A stretch of 10,599 nt of DNA. It comes from Lachnospiraceae bacterium. GTDB taxonomy: Bacteria; Bacillota_A; Clostridia; Lachnospirales; Lachnospiraceae. The stretch's first letter is position 1. Each line of letters begins with the position of its first letter. The notes under the pieces are model-generated. The model worked only from the letters and a program-made list of their open reading frames with translations, did no database searches and was not told where the DNA came from. Location: NCBI GenBank assembly GCA_018365895.1, contig JAGZJD010000074.1:1-10599 (forward strand). The letters run 5' to 3'. Of this stretch, positions 6,452 to 10,599 are shown piece by piece. The position numbers and the translations under genes were made by a program.

Positions 6452-7126
6452 ATGAATTCTAAAGTATTAAGAAACCTTTCTTACGGTGTCTATATTGTTA
6501 GCACTATGGACGGTGAACGTCCGACCGGATGCACCGCCAACAGTGCAATGCAGATTACTTCATCACCGGCAACAATTGCTGTCAGCATCAATCACGACAA
6601 CTATACGAACCATTGTATTGATGCATCCGGTCTGTTTGCAGTTTCTATTCTTGCTGAAACATCCGCGCCATCTCTGATCGGACATTTCGGTTTTCAGTCC
6701 GGCAGAGCGGTGAATAAGTTCGATACAGTTTCTTTCGAGATGAAATCAGGGGTTCCGATCATCACTGACAGCTGCGGATACATTGTCTGCAAAGTCATTA
6801 ATAAAATGGAAACCTCTTCCCACACCGTATTTCTCGGCGAAGTCATTGACGGAGATGTACTTCTTTCTGCTCCGGCCATGACTTACGCTTACTATCACAA
6901 TGTTATTAAAGGAAAGAGCCCTAAAACCGCTCCAACTTATATCCCGGAAGAAGAATCAGCAGCTTCTGCCCCAACAGAAAACATATCTGCTTCTAAATGG
7001 GTATGTTCTGTCTGTGGCTACATCTATGACGGAAATACTCCTTTCGAAGAACTCCCGGATGATTTTGTCTGCCCGCTCTGTAAGCAGCCGAAAGATAAAT
7101 TCAAACTGCAGGAGGTCACATTATGA
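6452..7126 (+). CDS. hrb: High-molecular-weight rubredoxin: flavin reductase domain fused to rubredoxin
   Basis: This is a 224-residue two-domain electron carrier. Residues about 1-155 form a flavin reductase/flavoredoxin-like split-barrel FMN domain (GVYIVST near the start, then [32 protein letters not shown] segments). Residues about 158-180 are an Ala/Glu/Pro linker. Residues 181-224 are a rubredoxin with iron ligands Cys185, Cys188, Cys207 and Cys210 in CSVCGY and CPLC. Homologues such as Moorella Hrb pass electrons from NAD(P)H to flavodiiron oxygen or NO reductases; that role here is inferred from the family. The loop between the two Cys pairs is 18 residues, shorter than the roughly 29 of classical rubredoxin. 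The start has AAGGAGG 7 nt upstream. The stop overlaps nfo by 4 nt, indicating co-translation with a DNA repair enzyme. A promoter and dyad lie just upstream. Confidence 0.9.
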   Translation: MNSKVLRNLSYGVYIVSTMDGERPTGCTANSAMQITSSPATIAVSINHDNYTNHCIDASGLFAVSILAETSAPSLIGHFGFQSGRAVNKFDTVSFEMKSGVPIITDSCGYIVCKVINKMETSSHTVFLGEVIDGDVLLSAPAMTYAYYHNVIKGKSPKTAPTYIPEEESAASAPTENISASKWVCSVCGYIYDGNTPFEELPDDFVCPLCKQPKDKFKLQEVTL

Positions 7127-8028
7127 TTTTAGGTTCGCATGTTGGCATGAGCGGTAAAGAGATGCTGCTTGGTTCTGCAAAAGAAGCGGTTTCTTATGGT
7201 GCAGATACTTTTATGTTTTACACAGGAGCCCCTCAGAATACAAAACGCAAAAGTATTGAGGAGCTTCGCATTGATGAAGCATGGGACTATATGAGCGCTC
7301 ACGGTATTTCTCAGATTGTTGTTCATGCTCCCTACATTATCAATCTTGGCAACAGTGTAAAACCGGAAACATTTTCACTTGCTGTAGAATTTTTGCAGAA
7401 AGAAATTGAACGCACCGCTGCCTGCCAAAGTAATATCCTCATTCTGCATCCCGGTTCACATGTTGGTGCGGGAACAGATGCCGGTATCGCTCAGGTCATC
7501 AAAGGATTGAACGAAGTCTTAACCCCTGATACCCCTGTGCAGATCGCCCTTGAGACAATGGCAGGAAAAGGCTCTGAACTCGGACAGACATTTGAAGAAC
7601 TGGCACGCATTTACGATGGTGTAATTTGTCAGGACAAGCTTCGCGTCTGCTTCGACACATGTCACACAAGCGACAGCGGTTATGATATCATCCATGATTT
7701 TGACGGTGTAATAGATACTTTTGACCGAATTCTCGGAAAAGAGCAGATAGCTGTTTTTCATATCAACGACAGCAAAAACATTCCAGGTGCACACAAAGAC
7801 AGACATGCCAATCTTGGATTCGGTGAGATCGGATTTGATGCTCTTTCTTACATTGTTCACCACAAGGATTTTGAATCTATTCCGAAAATTCTTGAAACAC
7901 CATACATTCCTTCTCCAACCCTTTCCAAAAAATCTTATGCACCTTACCGTTACGAAATTGAAATGCTGCGAAATAACACATTTCATCCGGAACTTCTGGA
8001 AGAGATCATCAAAGCTCACGAAGCATAA
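7123..8028 (+). CDS. nfo: Endonuclease IV (AP endonuclease)
   Basis: This 301-residue enzyme cuts the backbone 5' to abasic sites and removes blocked 3' ends during base excision repair of oxidised DNA. It is a TIM-barrel metalloenzyme, and all nine zinc ligands expected from E. coli Nfo can be placed: His68 (VVHAPY), His109 (LHPGSH), Glu144 (ALETMAG), Asp178 and His181 (CFDTCH), His213 (VFHINDSK), Asp226 and His228 (KDRHANLG) and Glu258 (LETP). It is slightly longer than the 285-residue E. coli protein, mainly at the C-terminus. The ATG overlaps the hrb TGA (ATGA) and an AGGAGG site lies 7 nt upstream inside hrb, so expression is coupled to the rubredoxin fusion. Its last codons form the left arm of a transcription terminator. 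Confidence 0.96.
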   Translation: MILGSHVGMSGKEMLLGSAKEAVSYGADTFMFYTGAPQNTKRKSIEELRIDEAWDYMSAHGISQIVVHAPYIINLGNSVKPETFSLAVEFLQKEIERTAACQSNILILHPGSHVGAGTDAGIAQVIKGLNEVLTPDTPVQIALETMAGKGSELGQTFEELARIYDGVICQDKLRVCFDTCHTSDSGYDIIHDFDGVIDTFDRILGKEQIAVFHINDSKNIPGAHKDRHANLGFGEIGFDALSYIVHHKDFESIPKILETPYIPSPTLSKKSYAPYRYEIEMLRNNTFHPELLEEIIKAHEA

Positions 8029-8051
8029 TGCTTCGCGGGCTTTGATTTTTT
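8011..8051 (+). terminator. Terminator of hrb-nfo, folded over the nfo stop codon
   Basis: AAAGCTCACGAAGC (8011-8024) pairs with GCTTCGCGGGCTTT (8030-8043): 14 positions with one G-U and one A-C mismatch and a 5-nt loop. It is followed by GATTTTTT. The stop codon TAA (8026-8028) lies in the loop, so terminating ribosomes would cover the hairpin. Confidence 0.8.
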
Positions 8052-8054
8052 CTC

Positions 8055-8083
8055 TTGACATTTTCTACAAACGACATTATCAT
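8055..8083 (+). promoter_or_regulatory. Promoter of the GntR-ABC operon
   Basis: TTGACA (8055-8060, perfect -35) and TATCAT (8078-8083) are separated by 17 bp. The -35 begins 3 bp after the U-tract of the preceding terminator. The start of transcription near 8090 falls inside the dyad at 8084-8105. Confidence 0.82.
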
Positions 8084-8105
8084 TTGTATTATATCAATAA
8101 TACAA
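8084..8105 (+). promoter_or_regulatory. Inverted repeat, likely operator of the YtrA-type GntR regulator
   Basis: TTGTATTAT (8084-8092) and ATAATACAA (8097-8105) are perfect 9-bp inverted arms around 4 bp. The dyad begins right after the -10 and covers the predicted start of transcription. It has the GT...AC outline common to GntR operators. The regulator is encoded 22 bp further on, so autorepression is the natural reading. Confidence 0.7.
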
Positions 8106-8127
8106 TAATTCGAAAGGAAGTGAAGAT

Positions 8128-8496
8128 ATGCCGTGGGCATTAGACAATGACCGCCCAATCTATCTGCAGATTATGGAACGAATTCAGACAGATATCATCT
8201 CTGGAAAATACCATGCAGGTGAAAAACTCCCTTCCGTACGCGATTTGGCATTAGAAGCCGCAGTGAATCCTAACACCATGCAAAAAGCTCTTTCTGAATT
8301 AGAACGAAATCATCTCGTTTATTCGCAGCGGACAAGCGGACGATTTATCACGGAGGATGAAGATATGTTAAAACAACTAAAAAAAGAAGTGGCAGAAGAA
8401 CAGATTCGAGAATTTTTTCAAAAAATGGAACAACTTGGCTATACACCGAACGAAACACTTTCACTGATGCAGCGTTTTACAAAGGAGTGTGATTAA
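8128..8496 (+). CDS. GntR family transcriptional regulator, YtrA subfamily
   Basis: This 122-residue cytoplasmic DNA-binding protein has an N-terminal winged helix over residues about 8-75 with the GntR signature (RPIYLQIMERI, KLPSVRDLA, NPNTMQKALSELE) and a wing ending near TSGRFITED. Only a short helical tail (about 80-122, charged then LGYTPNETLSLM) follows instead of a large ligand-binding domain, which defines the YtrA subfamily. Such proteins usually repress their own operon with an ABC exporter and respond to cell-envelope or antibiotic stress; the inducer here is unknown. AAGGAAG lies 7 nt before the ATG. The stop is followed after 1 nt by the ABC ATPase start, and a strong dyad overlaps the promoter. 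Confidence 0.92.
   Translation: MPWALDNDRPIYLQIMERIQTDIISGKYHAGEKLPSVRDLALEAAVNPNTMQKALSELERNHLVYSQRTSGRFITEDEDMLKQLKKEVAEEQIREFFQKMEQLGYTPNETLSLMQRFTKECD
8482..8487 (+). promoter_or_regulatory. Ribosome binding site fixing the ABC ATPase start at ATG 8498
   Basis: AAGGAG ends 1 nt before an in-frame GTG (8489), too close to serve it, and 10 nt before ATG 8498. The ATG is therefore preferred. Confidence 0.75.
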
Positions 8497-8497
8497 T

Positions 8498-9196
8498 ATG
8501 GAACCGATTTTCGAATGTCATAACCTCATAAAAAAATATGATCAGTTCTACGCACTCAACCATTTAAATTTGAGACTTGAACGTGGACAGATTATCGGAC
8601 TCCTCGGACCCAACGGAAGCGGAAAAACTACTTTAATTAAATTAATCTGCGGTCTTCTTACGCCTTCTTCCGGCACACTTACTATCGCCGGCCTCTCTCC
8701 GGGAGTTGAAACCAAAAAAATTATTTCCTACCTTCCGGAACGCACTTATTTGAATAGTTGGATGCGAGTGCGCGACATTGTATCTTATTTCAAAGATTTT
8801 TACAATGATTTTGATGATAAAAAGGCGTATGCTATGCTGGCAGATTTGAAAATCGATCCCTCTGCCCGTCTTCATACATTATCAAAAGGTACAAAAGAAA
8901 AAGTACAACTCATCCTTATTATGAGCCGAAATGCAGAATTATATATTCTTGATGAACCAATCGGCGGAGTAGATCCAGCATCCCGCGATTATATTCTTCA
9001 CACAATCATTTCAAATTATAATGAAAATGCAACTGTACTGATCTCCACACATCTGATTGCAGATATTGAACAAATATTAGATCGCGTTGTATTTATTCAA
9101 AATGGACAGTTGTTATTAAATCAGACCGTGGACGAAATCCGAACAGAACATCAGCAATCCGTAGATACATTTTTCCGGGAGGTATTCAGATGTTAA
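8498..9196 (+). CDS. ABC transporter ATP-binding protein
   Basis: This 232-residue nucleotide-binding subunit powers the permease encoded next. From the ATG at 8498 the motifs are the Walker A GPNGSGKTT (37-45), the Q-loop region with SYLPERTYL (77-85, Glu in place of Gln as in many ABC-2 export ATPases), the signature LSKGT (128-132), the Walker B LYILDEP (148-154), the D-loop GGVD and the H-loop His185 (ISTH). All catalytic motifs are intact. Length and motif style fit the YtrB/BcrA-like group of ABC-2 exporters. It begins 1 nt after the GntR stop and its end overlaps the permease by 7 nt, so the three genes form one tightly coupled operon. The cargo is unknown; peptide antibiotic or lipid export is the usual family role. 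Confidence 0.94.
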   Translation: MEPIFECHNLIKKYDQFYALNHLNLRLERGQIIGLLGPNGSGKTTLIKLICGLLTPSSGTLTIAGLSPGVETKKIISYLPERTYLNSWMRVRDIVSYFKDFYNDFDDKKAYAMLADLKIDPSARLHTLSKGTKEKVQLILIMSRNAELYILDEPIGGVDPASRDYILHTIISNYNENATVLISTHLIADIEQILDRVVFIQNGQLLLNQTVDEIRTEHQQSVDTFFREVFRC

Positions 9197-9975
9197 AGAA
9201 ACTATTTAAATATGATATGATTGCACTTTCCAGAGTACTTATCATTGTACACTTGATTCTGATTCCAATCATTGCTTTTATTGTTATGTTTGTTGTGCCT
9301 GACATTGAGCAAAACGGAGTGAATCTCATCAATATTTGTGGTATGCTGCTGTATTTCATTTACACTGTAATCGCATCAACTTTTACCACCTTATACATTG
9401 CAATCTATTTTTATAAGAACCTGTTCTCTGACCAAGGATATCTTACACTGACGCTTCCTGCAACACCGTTTCAACATTTAATGAGCAAAACACTGGCCGG
9501 AGGTCTTTGGACGCTGATTGATCTGCTTTTTATTAACGGTTCTTTACTTCTGATTTATTTTTCCAGTACTGTTCAGAAAGCGCTTCTCACTTCCGAAGGA
9601 CTGGATGCCTGTCTGGCATTTGAACGTACAAACGGAATGACACTCAATCAATTTTTGGCATTTATACTGATGCTCAGCGCTATTAGTTGCATTGGGACTC
9701 CTTTGTTTTCTTACGGAACGGTTTGTGCCGGTCAACTATTTTCCAGTCACCGTATCCTGTGGTCAGTTATCATCTATGTATTGATTACCGGTATTTCCGC
9801 ATTATTTGGCGGCGTGTTCGGAGCTTCTTTATCACTACGTCAACTAACAGCTTTACCGGAGATAGAGTTACTCCCGATGCTTTTCTTTATCACAATATTT
9901 CCGGCAATCATATTTGCAGTCGCAGGTGGCTCTCTTTCTTATTATGTTTTAAAGAAAAAAGTCAATCTGCAGTAA
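9190..9975 (+). CDS. ABC-2 type transporter permease
   Basis: This 261-residue membrane subunit has about six hydrophobic segments near residues 15-38, 47-76, 106-126, 155-178, 188-212 and 228-254. A basic start (MLKKLFKYD) and a basic end (YVLKKKVNLQ) favour the cytoplasm for both termini. A conserved-looking loop after the second segment (YKNLFSDQGYLTLTLPATPFQHLMSK, residues about 75-100) is typical of Clostridia ABC-2 permeases that sit beside YtrA-type regulators. A GGGAGG site 7 nt upstream lies inside the ATPase gene, whose end it overlaps by 7 nt. With the ATPase it would form a dimeric exporter in the cytoplasmic membrane. The substrate cannot be read from sequence. It is the last gene of the operon, followed by a strong terminator. 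Confidence 0.88.
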   Translation: MLKKLFKYDMIALSRVLIIVHLILIPIIAFIVMFVVPDIEQNGVNLINICGMLLYFIYTVIASTFTTLYIAIYFYKNLFSDQGYLTLTLPATPFQHLMSKTLAGGLWTLIDLLFINGSLLLIYFSSTVQKALLTSEGLDACLAFERTNGMTLNQFLAFILMLSAISCIGTPLFSYGTVCAGQLFSSHRILWSVIIYVLITGISALFGGVFGASLSLRQLTALPEIELLPMLFFITIFPAIIFAVAGGSLSYYVLKKKVNLQ

Positions 9976-9995
9976 AAAATTTTGTAAAACAATCT

Positions 9996-10042
9996 GAGGA
10001 GATATCACTGAATTTTATTCCATGTGATATCTCCTCTTTTTT
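9996..10042 (+). terminator. Terminator of the GntR-ABC operon
   Basis: A perfect 13-bp stem, GAGGAGATATCAC (9996-10008) with GTGATATCTCCTC (10024-10036), is followed by TTTTTT. The loop can add a small GAAT-TTT-ATTC stem. On the minus strand the hairpin is followed only by AGATTGTTTTAC, so it is a weaker stop for the converging gene. Confidence 0.92.
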
Positions 10043-10065
10043 CTTAATCTTGTTTTTATATTCCG

Positions 10066-10599
10066 TCAACGTAAAGGCGATGTCTCATACGCTTTGCGAA
10101 GATCCTGCACAGCTTCCCGAAGTGCAATGTCTGAGTCAAATGCAGCTGCATATCTTTCTTTTACCATCGATGTCAGAGCTTGTACATCTTGATGCTGCAT
10201 CAGCTCTCTTGCCAGTGTATTTACATTTTCATCTTTTACATGCCGTATAAGCGAAAGTTCCCCTTTCACATTTTCTTCTAAATAAAGCGTCCCAAGCCCA
10301 GGAACTTTTGTATCAATATCCTTTATCTTCATTTCATAATATGCAAATACAATATAGGAATGTTCGTATGGTCCAAGTTTTGTATAAATGCTCACATCAT
10401 CGTAACATTCTACAAACTTCGCCGCCTTTGCAAGTTCACGATAGTATTCTTTCACAACCTCATCGACTTCCGCATAAACTTCATGCATTAGTGGATTTAT
10501 TTCTTCCTGAACAATCTGTGCTTTCCTCAAAATGTGCGGATTTACAACCTCCTGCACCATTACCTTCGTCTCTTCCGGCATTTTCTCATTCGTCAAAGC
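10066..10599 (-). CDS. C-terminal part of an unrecognised protein, cut by the window edge
   Basis: At least 177 codons are open to the right edge with no stop upstream. The first possible starts (TTG at 10596, ATG at 10581) have no visible ribosome site, so the real start probably lies outside. The sequence is acidic and mostly soluble: an amphipathic Glu/Val/Lys-rich region near residues 1-55, then a compact part with aromatic strands (VSIYTKLGPYEHSYIVFAYY), a PGLGTLYL turn and a helical C-terminus rich in Ala/Arg/Glu. No catalytic motif is evident. It faintly recalls extracytoplasmic Lachnospiraceae proteins with an EKYY...VYTKPGP...VYAY pattern and an N-terminal membrane anchor, but that is memory-based and weak. 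It converges with the ABC operon, ending about 24 bp from that terminator. Confidence 0.7.
   Translation of the reverse strand, partial: ALTNEKMPEETKVMVQEVVNPHILRKAQIVQEEINPLMHEVYAEVDEVVKEYYRELAKAAKFVECYDDVSIYTKLGPYEHSYIVFAYYEMKIKDIDTKVPGLGTLYLEENVKGELSLIRHVKDENVNTLARELMQHQDVQALTSMVKERYAAAFDSDIALREAVQDLRKAYETSPLR

Noticed and set aside
7519..8061. 180-codon minus-strand open frame opposite nfo
   Set aside because: All nine metal ligands of endonuclease IV are on the plus strand; the antisense product shows no recognisable pattern and crosses the terminator.
8729..8755. Glutamate in the Q-loop of the ABC ATPase as a lost key residue
   Set aside because: Glutamate in a YLPE context is common among ABC-2 export ATPases, and all other motifs are intact.
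1..10599. Phage, CRISPR, toxin-antitoxin or other defence system
   Set aside because: No spaced direct repeats, integrase, transposase, Cas or toxin-like small gene pair was seen on either strand; the CPBP protease alone is not evidence of one.

Overview
The window looks like chromosomal DNA of a low-GC, anaerobic Firmicute, most likely a gut-type Lachnospiraceae. The support is AT-rich intergenic DNA, strong AGGAGG-type ribosome binding sites, Gram-positive sigma-A promoters with 17-bp spacers, a TPP-riboswitch-controlled thiT, a flavin reductase-rubredoxin fusion typical of strict anaerobes, and a YtrA-type GntR/ABC operon. The family assignment is inferred from gene content and was not tested by a search. 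I see no prophage, insertion sequence, CRISPR array, tRNA or rRNA. It reads as ordinary core and housekeeping sequence, with several regulatory sites worth checking.

Layout. Bases 1-2289 hold two minus-strand genes: a secreted coiled-coil NlpC/P60 cell-wall hydrolase (terminator at the left edge) and a CPBP (Abi/CAAX-type) membrane protease. Bases 2290-2529 are a divergent regulatory region with a promoter for the protease on one strand and a promoter plus TPP riboswitch for thiT on the other. thiT (2530-3084) meets the minus-strand alaX gene at a shared hairpin (3094-3128). argS (4460-6226) and a long AlaX-type Ala-tRNA editing protein (3163-4404) form a minus-strand translation and fidelity pair. 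Bases 6227-6451 are a second divergent promoter region.

To its right, hrb (flavin reductase-rubredoxin) and nfo (endonuclease IV) overlap by 4 bp and form a plausible oxygen-damage operon: one product handles oxygen or electron flow, the other repairs oxidised or abasic DNA. A 13-bp perfect dyad with a Fur/PerR-like core lies just downstream of the predicted promoter. The nfo terminator folds around its own stop codon and is followed 3 bp later by the promoter of the next operon. That operon is a YtrA-type GntR repressor, an ABC ATPase and an ABC-2 permease. The genes are packed with 1-nt spacing and a 7-nt overlap, a 9+9-bp dyad covers the start of transcription, and a strong hairpin terminates the operon at 9996-10042. 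The right edge holds the C-terminal part of an unrecognised minus-strand protein cut by the window.

Two starts differ from the longest open frame: alaX should begin at a GTG at 4404 and the ABC ATPase at an ATG at 8498. The best leads for follow-up are three apparent substitutions in the ThiT thiamine pocket, the putative redox-regulated hrb-nfo operon, and a possible WalR-like site in front of the NlpC/P60 gene.
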